From Ruminococcus sp. UBA1780 (GTDB taxonomy: Bacteria > Bacillota > Clostridia > Oscillospirales > Ruminococcaceae): 19,353 nucleotides of DNA. The DNA lies in assembly GCA_002315235.1 (NCBI GenBank), contig DCGK01000023.1, positions 1 to 19,353 of the forward strand. The letters run 5' to 3'. Each line of letters begins with the position of its first letter. The stretch's first letter is position 1. A program made the translations under genes and the position numbers. The notes beneath the pieces were generated by a model. It did no database searches, was not told the origin of the DNA, and saw nothing but the letters and a program-made list of their open reading frames with translations. Shown here piece by piece: positions 8,198-14,322 of this stretch.

Positions 8198-8227
8198 TTG
8201 CAAAAGAGCCGGAAACTATATTATAAT
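8198..8227 (+). promoter_or_regulatory. Sigma-A promoter of the dCMP deaminase gene
   Basis: TTGCAA (8198-8203) and a consensus TATAAT (8222-8227) are 18 bases apart, in the 113-base divergent gap between rsmA and the deaminase gene. The start point would be near 8234, leaving a leader of about 43 bases with AAGGAG nine bases before the ATG. Confidence 0.75.
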
Positions 8228-8276
8228 ATATAGTGGATAAAAGTTTCAAACAAACGTTTATAAGGAGTATTTCACT

Positions 8277-8765
8277 ATGACAAGACGTGACAAAATAAAC
8301 TACTACCTTGATATAGCCGAAAGCGTTCTGAAAAGAGGCACATGCATCAGAAGAAACTTCGGCGCAATTATAGTAAAAAATGATGAGATTATTTCCACAG
8401 GTTATGTCGGAGCTCCGAGAGGCCGTTCAAACTGTTCGGACCTGGGATTCTGCATGCGTGAAAAGCTTAACATTCCGAAAGGCGAGCGATATGAGCTCTG
8501 CCGTTCTGTTCATGCTGAAGCAAATGCAATCATTTCGGCGCCGAGAAGCGAAATGATCGGAGCCTCAATATACCTTGCATGCCATGACGCGAAAACAGAT
8601 ACGCTCTACGGAGAAGTTGAACCGTGCTCCATGTGCAAAAGACTCATCATCAACGCCGGAATCAGCACTGTCTATGTACGTGTATCCGAAAATGACTACA
8701 AAACGATTGATGTAAATTCATGGATTGAAAACGACGACAGTCTGGCTATAAAAAGCGGATACTGA
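8277..8765 (+). CDS. Deoxycytidylate (dCMP) deaminase family protein
   Basis: Zinc-dependent deaminase expected to convert dCMP to dUMP, feeding thymidylate synthesis. The 162-residue protein carries the zinc site of the family: HAEAN (H79, catalytic E81) and PCSMC (C117, C120). The long insertion between the N-terminal helices and HAE, with NCSDLGFCMREKLNIPKGERYELC (residues 52-75), is typical of dCMP deaminases, including the ComEB group, and distinguishes it from short cytidine deaminases. ATG with AAGGAG nine bases upstream and a strong promoter. No terminator is clear downstream, and two TGATATAAT promoter-like boxes occur in the following 260-base gap. Confidence is high for the family and good for the substrate. 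Confidence 0.93.
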   Translation: MTRRDKINYYLDIAESVLKRGTCIRRNFGAIIVKNDEIISTGYVGAPRGRSNCSDLGFCMREKLNIPKGERYELCRSVHAEANAIISAPRSEMIGASIYLACHDAKTDTLYGEVEPCSMCKRLIINAGISTVYVRVSENDYKTIDVNSWIENDDSLAIKSGY

Positions 8766-8879
8766 TATATGATATAATAACACATTTCAGGTTTTCTTAC
8801 AAGTGGATATCTTCAAAACCAGAGTTCAAACTTTTTTTGTAAAAAATACAGTTTTTCTATGGTAAATAATCAGAATATG

Positions 8880-8888
8880 TGATATAAT
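8880..8888 (+). promoter_or_regulatory. Extended -10 promoter candidate for fliM-fliY-cheY
   Basis: TGATATAAT is a perfect extended -10 box (TG, one base, TATAAT at 8883-8888). A -35 match is poor, as is usual for extended -10 promoters. Transcription from here would give a leader of about 130 bases before fliM. An identical TGATATAAT lies at 8770-8778, just after the deaminase stop. No flagellar sigma-28 promoter pattern is evident. Confidence 0.5.
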
Positions 8889-8959
8889 TACTTTGTAACA
8901 CTTTTCATGAAATACATTTCCGCACTTCATTATTCAGAGGTACATTGTATTTACGCAAA

Positions 8960-8997
8960 TCCTTCCGCAGTTACTGCGCAGGAGATATAGGGTTATC
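8960..8997 (+). promoter_or_regulatory. Structured leader RNA upstream of fliM
   Basis: In the fliM leader a hairpin is formed by TCCT (8960-8963) with AGGA (8980-8983), outside a perfect CGCAG/CTGCG stem (8966-8970 and 8974-8978) with a three-base loop. A second small stem GATA/TATC (8984-8987, 8994-8997) follows. The segment ends about 15 bases before the fliM ribosome site, so folding could affect translation. The bases ACGCAAA before it and GGGTTATC after it weakly recall parts of the cyclic-di-GMP-I riboswitch, but the rest of that motif is missing. The role is unproven. Confidence 0.3.
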
Positions 8998-9025
8998 AAA
9001 TCTTTCTCTCAAGGGGTGAAACGAC

Positions 9026-10030
9026 ATGGCAGATGCTCTTTCACAGCATCAGATTGACGCTCTCTTCGAAAGTCTGAACAACAGCGAAGAAGAAGAAAAC
9101 GATGACGTCAAAAAAGAAAAACGAATAAAAAACTATAACTTTAAGATGCCTCAGAAATTCACCAAAGAGGATCTTAAACTCATACGTGATATTTACGAAC
9201 AGTATTCAAGACTTGTTGCATCCTATATAACCGGTATTACACGTCTTTACTGTCACGTAAAGGTAATAAACGTTGAAGAACAGAAGTACTTTGAATTCAA
9301 CAATACCCTCGAAGACTATGTTATGATGGGGGTTGTCGGACTCAGCTTTGAAAATATGGACATTATGGACGCTGAATGTACCATTCAGTTTTCAAATGCA
9401 ATAACATTCTCTCTCATAGACCGTCTTATGGGCGGCCCGGGTAACGCTTTTGAAATATCAAGAGACTTTACCGAAATTGAAGTATCCGTTATAAAAACGA
9501 TTTTTGAAAAAATGTCACTGTTTTTCCAGGAAGCATGGTCCGGATACATTGAAATGAACCCGTCACTTCTGAGAATTGAAACAAATGCAAGACTTACTAA
9601 ATCTGTCGCTCCTGATGAGGTTATCGTACTCGCAACACTCGAGATTGAACTCAACAAGAGAAAAAGCATTATTACACTCAGCATGCCTGCTATCAATATG
9701 GAAGAAATTCTTACCCATTTCAGCGGCAGATACACTTCCGAAATGTCAAGAAGAAATGTCGATGAGGACAGACGGCAGGAACAGCGCAGCAGCATAATGA
9801 AGGGTGTAAAGAATTCAACTCTCAAAATGAGTACCGTTCTTGCTGAAACCCAGATTGATCTCAGCGATATTCTTTCACTCAGGGTCAACGATATTATTCC
9901 GCTTGATGTACCGATTACGCAGAACGCAATGGTAAAGATAAACAACGTTCAGTGGTTTACGGCCAAACCGGGTATCAGCAACAACAAAAAGGCCATCAAA
10001 ATTATCGATATCTGCAATAATGAGAGGTAA
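9026..10030 (+). CDS. fliM: Flagellar motor switch protein FliM
   Basis: Component of the flagellar C-ring that binds phosphorylated CheY and sets rotation direction. The 334-residue protein begins with the CheY-binding segment LSQHQIDALFESL (family form LSQDEIDALL), then an acidic linker. The middle domain has the hallmarks YNFKMPQKFTKEDL (37-50) and DRLMGGPGN (about 151-159). A C-terminal SpoA/FliN-like domain (about 255-330) follows, with the ETQIDLSDILSLRVNDIIPLD pattern. The ATG has AAGGGGTG seven bases upstream. FliY follows after five bases. Length and architecture are normal; the only mild departure is His-Gln for Asp-Glu in the N-terminal motif. Confidence 0.95.
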   Translation: MADALSQHQIDALFESLNNSEEEENDDVKKEKRIKNYNFKMPQKFTKEDLKLIRDIYEQYSRLVASYITGITRLYCHVKVINVEEQKYFEFNNTLEDYVMMGVVGLSFENMDIMDAECTIQFSNAITFSLIDRLMGGPGNAFEISRDFTEIEVSVIKTIFEKMSLFFQEAWSGYIEMNPSLLRIETNARLTKSVAPDEVIVLATLEIELNKRKSIITLSMPAINMEEILTHFSGRYTSEMSRRNVDEDRRQEQRSSIMKGVKNSTLKMSTVLAETQIDLSDILSLRVNDIIPLDVPITQNAMVKINNVQWFTAKPGISNNKKAIKIIDICNNER

Positions 10031-10035
10031 ATACA

Positions 10036-11142
10036 TTGAGTACTACAGAATTAAACGCTAACAGCCTTTATGCTATAAAAGAATCACACAACCTTGCGAT
10101 GGTATCTTCAGGATCAGCTGTTGCTGCCCTGCTCAACGCAAGTGTATGGATCACAAATCCTGAAGCATCCACAAGCAGAATAATGGATTTCATCTATGCC
10201 GAGCTTGCTCCGACGGTTATGGTAAAGGTTTCATACACCGGTGACCACACAGGAACAGCAGTTCTTATTTTCAGGCAGGATGATGCTCAGCTTATGCTGT
10301 GCCAGCTTATGGGAATGCCGCTCGTTCCTACACCTGATTTTGTATTTGACGAGATTAACACTTCAGCATTCAATGAAGTTATCAATCAGATGATGGGCTC
10401 ATACTTCACTGAACTTTCCGGTCTTACCGGAGCAGCACTAACCTGTTCTGAAGCTGAGGTTATTCCAAACAGCGCAAACCAGAATCTTTTCCAGCTGATG
10501 GGACTCAATCCTGACGACACAATCTGCGCCGTATCAGCAGGACTCAGAATAGACAACGCAGTAAACAGCAGCTTCTACACAGTAATCACAGACGAACTTG
10601 CTGCTGAAATAGCTGAAAAAACAGAAAGCAGATTTCCTATGCCGGAGATTACAGAACCTGAACCTGAAGCTGCACCTGTTCCGGATTTGTCATCATCACC
10701 TGAGGAAAACAATCCTTTCGATACAACAGGAGCTGATGACTCACAGTCACTTTTTGATATCTCACCTGAAGAAAGTGCCTTCGGTGCTGCACTTGACCAG
10801 CCTTCAGCCTTTTCACAGCTTTCAGAACAGAACAGATCATTCGCTTCCTTCCAGAATACACTTTCTGAGGAACAGCTGAGAAATCTCCAGCTTATCATGA
10901 ACGTTCCTCTTGAGCTTTCAATAGAAATCGGTTCTACACAGAAGCGCGTTGACGAAATTCTTTCATTCTCTCACGGAACTGTAATCGAACTCGATTCTGC
11001 TGCAGATGCACCGGTAAACGTAATTGTAAACGGTCATCTTATTGCCAAAGGCGATGTAGTTGTTGTTGATGATTATTTTGCTGTAAGAATTACTGAGATT
11101 GTCAAGTCTGATCTTCTTGATACACTCAGAGGCAGGGAGTAA
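10036..11142 (+). CDS. fliY: FliY-type flagellar switch protein (CheC-like plus FliN domain)
   Basis: In Firmicutes FliY replaces FliN in the switch complex and can dephosphorylate CheY-P. The 368-residue product has an N-terminal CheC-like domain (about 10-200) with two ExxN phosphatase motifs: E16/N19 followed 23 residues later by P42, and E114/N117 preceded by S110. Next comes a low-complexity linker rich in acidic residues, Pro and Ser (about 205-275). The C-terminal FliN/SpoA domain (about 285-368) contains NLQLIMNVPLELSIEIGST and the GHLIAKGDVVVVDDYFAVRI pattern. The TTG start follows AGAGG, which overlaps the last fliM codons, so the genes are likely coupled. The receiver-domain gene follows after nine bases. 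Confidence 0.93.
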   Translation: MSTTELNANSLYAIKESHNLAMVSSGSAVAALLNASVWITNPEASTSRIMDFIYAELAPTVMVKVSYTGDHTGTAVLIFRQDDAQLMLCQLMGMPLVPTPDFVFDEINTSAFNEVINQMMGSYFTELSGLTGAALTCSEAEVIPNSANQNLFQLMGLNPDDTICAVSAGLRIDNAVNSSFYTVITDELAAEIAEKTESRFPMPEITEPEPEAAPVPDLSSSPEENNPFDTTGADDSQSLFDISPEESAFGAALDQPSAFSQLSEQNRSFASFQNTLSEEQLRNLQLIMNVPLELSIEIGSTQKRVDEILSFSHGTVIELDSAADAPVNVIVNGHLIAKGDVVVVDDYFAVRITEIVKSDLLDTLRGRE

Positions 11143-11151
11143 TCATTCCTG

Positions 11152-11535
11152 ATGGCACTTAAGTTTCTTATAGCTGACAGCGTTTCATTAATGCGAAGCA
11201 ACATACGCACCTGTCTTGAAGAAGAAGGCTGCAGTGATATTCTGGAATCAGAAAACGGCGAGGAAGCATGCACAGTCTTTGAAAAGGAAAAACCGGACAT
11301 CGTCATTATGGATCTGCGCATTCCCGGAAAATCCGGTATGGAATGTCTTAAGGAAATGATGCATATAAATCCGGAGGCAAAGGTTATAATATGCTCCGCT
11401 TCAGGTCACAGAGAGCTTGTTATTGAAGCTGTTAAGCTTGGCGCTGCGGATTTCATACTTAAACCGCTTAATCCGCAGAGACTTATTCAGGCTGTAAAAA
11501 AAGCAGCAGGAAGTCTTAACAAACAGAAAATATAA
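11152..11535 (+). CDS. cheY: CheY-like single-domain response regulator
   Basis: A 127-residue stand-alone receiver domain. The phosphoacceptor is D54 (IVIMDLRIP), the switch Thr/Ser is S82 (ICSAS), and the conserved lysine is K104 (FILKPL). Its place after fliM and fliY points to chemotaxis signalling at the flagellar motor, with FliM as target and FliY as probable phosphatase. Oddity: the N-terminal acidic pair that binds magnesium (DD in E. coli CheY, D12-D13) reads D9-S10, so the second Asp is missing. The ATG is nine bases after the fliY stop, and the likely ribosome site (GGGAG, in the last fliY codons) is rather far away. It is the last gene before a strong terminator. Confidence 0.9.
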   Translation: MALKFLIADSVSLMRSNIRTCLEEEGCSDILESENGEEACTVFEKEKPDIVIMDLRIPGKSGMECLKEMMHINPEAKVIICSASGHRELVIEAVKLGAADFILKPLNPQRLIQAVKKAAGSLNKQKI

Positions 11536-11597
11536 AACAGCACATCAGAGATGCGTACTTGTACCGCAGTTCTGATGTGCTGTTTGCTTTTTATTTT
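11535..11597. terminator. Bidirectional terminator after cheY
   Basis: Fifteen-base arms (11535-11549 and 11571-11585) pair perfectly. Inside them TGCGTAC and GTACCGCA extend the stem with one bulged base. On the plus strand the stem is followed by GCTTTTTATTTT. On the minus strand the tail is TTTTATATTTT, so it can also stop transcripts from the RluA gene. It ends the fliM-fliY-cheY transcript. Confidence 0.85.
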
Positions 11598-11634
11598 ATA
11601 GTGAACGTAAAAATCTTTTTTGCGTTCACTATAA
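11596..11634. repeat. Second hairpin with TATAGTGAAC core
   Basis: TTATAGTGAACG (11596-11607) and its exact complement (11623-11634) flank an A-rich/T-rich interior that can extend the stem. The right arm contains the stop codon of the RluA-type gene. The core is the same as in the rsmA terminator at 7192-7234. It lacks a good T-tail on the minus strand, so its part in termination is unclear. Confidence 0.55.
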
Positions 11635-12483
11635 TATATATTTTCTGATAATGTTCATTATATTTTCGCCCGGCTCTGCGCTAAGATGAATCATTTTTCC
11701 GTTTTCATCCGGAAAGCTGACCTCACCGCAGTGAAGTGTCTGTCCGATGGCATCCTCGCAGTTTCCGCCGTACAGATCATCTCCCGCCAGCGGATATCCT
11801 GTGTATGAAAAATGCACTCTGATCTGATGTGTTCTTCCTGTCTCAAGATTAATCCTTACAAATGAGTATTTTTCACCTGACGAAACAACAGTGTAGTGAG
11901 TTACAGCACGCTGTCCGTCAGGAGCCACACATCTGGTAATAAGCGACTCAGTCTGACGCTTTATCGGTGCATCAATCGTTCCTGATTTCTCAGCGGGTCT
12001 TCCGCACACCACTGCATAGTATACTTTTTTTACTGCACGCTGCAGTCTGGCTGCACTGTGCTGATTCTTTGCCACCACACACAGTCCGGATGTATTTCTG
12101 TCCAGGCGGTTTACCGGTCTGAACGTCAGCTCAGGATAAAGAGCTGAAAAATAATTTCCAAGTGTATCCTCATAGTGGTTCATGGACGGATGCACCGGCA
12201 TCCCCTGCGGCTTGTCAAAAACAATCACTGAATCATTTTCAAATACAACGGGGACCTTAAGTTCACTGTTAGGAACTATTTCGTTTTCATCTGTTATGTC
12301 AAGAACAACTTCAGCGCCCGGAGGCACGTCATCAACTGTACGTATAAGTTTTCCTTCACATGTGATTCCCATGTGCTGACGCTTCAGCCTGGTTATAAGA
12401 CGTCTTGAAACCCCGTTTTCCTTCTGAAGGAAAAACTGAAGATTTACAGGTTCGTCTCTGTCATTTTTAAAAGTCAGTTTCAT
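11629..12483 (-). CDS. RluA-family RNA pseudouridine synthase
   Basis: Isomerises uridine to pseudouridine in rRNA or tRNA. The 284-residue protein has an N-terminal S4-like RNA-binding region (about 12-70) and the catalytic signature RLDRNTSG with active-site D128. Further conserved blocks are ILFDKP-like VIVFDKPQGMPVHP (87-99) and LETGRTHQIRVH (213-224), followed by PLAGDDLYGG. This matches the RluA/RluD group, but the exact target uridine cannot be given. The start codon directly follows the stop of the histidine phosphatase gene (TAAATG, zero gap) and has no Shine-Dalgarno, so translation probably depends on reinitiation after the upstream gene. The TAG stop lies inside a hairpin. Confidence 0.93.
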   Translation of the reverse strand: MKLTFKNDRDEPVNLQFFLQKENGVSRRLITRLKRQHMGITCEGKLIRTVDDVPPGAEVVLDITDENEIVPNSELKVPVVFENDSVIVFDKPQGMPVHPSMNHYEDTLGNYFSALYPELTFRPVNRLDRNTSGLCVVAKNQHSAARLQRAVKKVYYAVVCGRPAEKSGTIDAPIKRQTESLITRCVAPDGQRAVTHYTVVSSGEKYSFVRINLETGRTHQIRVHFSYTGYPLAGDDLYGGNCEDAIGQTLHCGEVSFPDENGKMIHLSAEPGENIMNIIRKYIL

Positions 12484-13101
12484 TTATCTGAGGAAAGGGG
12501 CACGTCCGAGAATTTCAAATGCCTGAGCCTGCTGCCACATCTGAGCTGTTACAAGAATCTCAAAGCCTTCTCCCGGTTCACATGTTATTTCATTTGGCTG
12601 GTACTTAGGAAGTCCGAAGCAGGCAAGCATGTTTGAAATAATTCCGGAATGAGTTACTATAGCCGCTGAGTTGAATTCCTCGCTCATCATGTTTATTATA
12701 ATTCTGTCAAGAGCTGCATATACCCTTGTAATCATGTCTGAGAGCGACTCGCCTCCCGGAGGCGAATTTTCTATTCCGCCCTTTAGCCATTCCTTGTAGT
12801 CATCTCTGTTAATAAGTTCGTCAACACTCTTTCCGTCGAACTCTCCGAAGTCAAGCTCCCTGAGGTCATGAACCACTATTCCCTCACGGTCACTGAAAAG
12901 TATATCCGCTGTCTCTGTGCATCTCTTTGCCGGACTCATATACACACGTTCAACGCCGGGATACTCATACTCATCAAGCTTGTCGGTAAGCTCCTTCTTT
13001 CCTGATTCAGAAAGCGGAAAATCTGTTCTTCCGATGTATATTCCCTTTTCGTTTGCTTCTGTTTTTCCGTGCCTTATAATATAAATTCTGTAGCCCTTCA
13101 A
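12484..13101 (-). CDS. Histidine phosphatase family protein (phosphoglycerate mutase-like)
   Basis: A 205-residue acid-phosphatase/mutase fold enzyme acting through a phosphohistidine. Catalytic features are RHGKTEAN (R10, nucleophile H11), SPAKRCTETA (R60), ELDFGEFDG (acid E82), GGES (117-119) and IVTHSG (H151). The pattern resembles cofactor-independent alpha-ribazole phosphatase (CobC) and similar broad phosphatases. No cobalamin genes are nearby, so that substrate is not supported. The start is TTG, chosen because GGAGG (13111-13115) lies nine bases upstream. It is the first gene of a two-gene unit with the RluA-type synthase and diverges from the apbE-rnf operon. Confidence 0.92.
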   Translation of the reverse strand: MKGYRIYIIRHGKTEANEKGIYIGRTDFPLSESGKKELTDKLDEYEYPGVERVYMSPAKRCTETADILFSDREGIVVHDLRELDFGEFDGKSVDELINRDDYKEWLKGGIENSPPGGESLSDMITRVYAALDRIIINMMSEEFNSAAIVTHSGIISNMLACFGLPKYQPNEITCEPGEGFEILVTAQMWQQAQAFEILGRAPFLR

Positions 13102-13138
13102 ATCGCGTATCCTCCGTCCGAAATACTAAAAAATATTC

Positions 13139-13167
13139 TTTACAAAACCACCGCAGTGGGGTATAAT
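13139..13167 (+). promoter_or_regulatory. Sigma-A promoter of the apbE-rnf operon
   Basis: TTTACA (13139-13144) and consensus TATAAT (13162-13167) are exactly 17 bases apart. The spacer holds the inverted repeat CCAC/GTGG, a possible operator. The -10 is part of the palindrome TATAATTATA (13162-13171), which also gives a TATAAT on the minus strand and may help start the divergent histidine phosphatase transcript, although no good minus-strand -35 is seen. Transcription should start near 13174, giving a leader of about 155 bases. Confidence 0.85.
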
Positions 13168-13216
13168 TATAGATGCGGCAAACATCAGAAATGAGTTTGA
13201 CTTTTACCACAATTTA

Positions 13217-13306
13217 TTGAGGGAACGCTGATTAAATCACATCTTCTGCCTGACATACATTCAACTTGCATATTATGTACGCCAGACTTAATCAGTGTTT
13301 CCTTAA
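13217..13306. mobile_element. Palindromic MITE-like element or leader hairpin
   Basis: Arms of 22 bases (13217-13238 and 13285-13306) are inverted copies. As RNA they pair along the full length with one mismatch and three G-U pairs, around a 46-base loop that can form a short ACATA/TATGT stem. The inner 18 bases, GGGAACGCTGATTAAATC, look like transposon terminal repeats, and the flanking TTGA and TTAA could be a 4-base target duplication. A miniature inverted-repeat element of about 82 bases (13221-13302) is therefore plausible. The alternative is a regulatory hairpin of the apbE-rnf leader. It lies between the promoter and apbE, with no T-tail, and contains no gene. Confidence 0.5.
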
Positions 13307-13328
13307 CATCCGGTCATGCAGTCAGGGA

Positions 13329-14294
13329 GTGAAAAAAATCAGAAAAAAAGCATTAATCTCAATTATGATTCTGATACTTGTCTCCGGACTGCTTTATCTA
13401 TTTTATCACAATAAAAGTGATTATACAAGTACATTTTTTTCTCTCGATACACTGGTCTCGGTAAGGTCCAGTGAAAACAACTGTGATGAAATAAAAAAAA
13501 TAATAACAGATATTTCCGGAAAATTTGACATTTACAGTGAAGACTCCGAATTGTCACTGCTCAACAGCAGCAAAAGTGCACAGTGCAGTGATGAACTCGC
13601 TGAATTACTCAAAGAATCTGAAAGGCTTAACAGTATCTACGGATACGGAGTGGATATTTCCTCCGGAAATCTCATCCGGCTCTGGCATGACAGACTTCAG
13701 GAAGGAAGACTGCCTGAACAAACGGAAATTAATGAGTATCTGCAGTACGCAGGAAAAAATAACATCATACTAAACGGAAATAATGCTGAACTTATCAACG
13801 GCACATCAGTTGATCCGGGAGCTCTTGCAAAAGGCTTTGCCCTTGACCGTGTTTACAGTTTCTGCGCAGAAACCGGTCCGGAGTATGCAGTTGTTTCAAC
13901 AGGTTCAACCACTCTCCTGTACAGCTCTGACAAAGAACGCATATTCAGATGTGCTGTAAAGGCAGACCGGGACAGTATTGCCGGTACAGCAGAGATAACT
14001 CCGTGTTTTGTTTCCACCTCAGGTGACTATGAAAGATTCACTGAAATTGACGGCGTTTCATATCATCACATTCTTGACCTCAGAACCGGATTTCCGTCTG
14101 ACACCGGTCTTTCATCAGTAACGGTATTCTGCGACAGCGGAACCGAGTCAGACTTTCTTTCCACACTTATTTTTACAGAAGGAAAAGATAATCTTGACAA
14201 ATATCTCAATTCTGACAAATTCAGAATAATAGCTATAGATAAACAGGGAAATATTTTCAAAAGCGATTCACTTGTATTTAATGAAATGAAGTAA
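13329..14294 (+). CDS. apbE: FAD:protein FMN transferase (ApbE family)
   Basis: Transfers FMN from FAD onto Thr/Ser of target proteins outside the membrane; in this operon the targets should be RnfG and RnfD. With the GTG start it has 321 residues: a basic N-terminus and one hydrophobic segment (about 9-25) without a lipobox cysteine, so it is probably membrane anchored. Family blocks are DISSGNLIRLWH (109-120), DPGALAKGFALDRV (162-175), SGDYERF (231-237) and HHILDLRTGFP (246-256). The usual GGD stretch reads GST. The start is uncertain. The frame is open from a TTG at 13266 and an ATG at 13275, but both lie in the palindromic element and lack a ribosome site. GTG 13329 gives a typical N-terminus, yet the best AGGGAG overlaps it and is ideally spaced for an ATC at 13338. 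Confidence 0.9.
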   Translation: MKKIRKKALISIMILILVSGLLYLFYHNKSDYTSTFFSLDTLVSVRSSENNCDEIKKIITDISGKFDIYSEDSELSLLNSSKSAQCSDELAELLKESERLNSIYGYGVDISSGNLIRLWHDRLQEGRLPEQTEINEYLQYAGKNNIILNGNNAELINGTSVDPGALAKGFALDRVYSFCAETGPEYAVVSTGSTTLLYSSDKERIFRCAVKADRDSIAGTAEITPCFVSTSGDYERFTEIDGVSYHHILDLRTGFPSDTGLSSVTVFCDSGTESDFLSTLIFTEGKDNLDKYLNSDKFRIIAIDKQGNIFKSDSLVFNEMK

Positions 14295-14322
14295 CGCTTT
14301 TACGAAAGGAGTTATATAATTA

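Noticed and set aside
7868..8233. 121-codon plus-strand frame antisense to the rsmA start
   Set aside because: It overlaps conserved SAM-binding motifs of rsmA on the other strand, and the translation is Ser/Arg-rich without any family features.
8790..8838. Terminator after the dCMP deaminase gene
   Set aside because: GGTTTT/AAAACC makes only six weak pairs with a 19-base loop, and the T-run begins 11 bases later; too weak to call.
8915..8997. Cyclic-di-GMP-I (GEMM) riboswitch before fliM
   Set aside because: Only ACGCAAA and GGGTTATC resemble the motif. No P1 pairing partner, GNRA tetraloop hairpin or tetraloop receptor can be found in the right places, so I list only a structured leader.
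9385..9945. 186-codon open frame antisense to fliM
   Set aside because: It lies wholly inside a well-recognised fliM, has a low-complexity Ser/Leu/Ile composition typical of a shadow frame, and no ribosome site stood out.
13191..13220. Nine-codon leader peptide in the apbE-rnf leader
   Set aside because: ATG to TGA is open and the stop touches the palindromic element, but there is no ribosome site and no tell-tale codon run, so chance is likelier.
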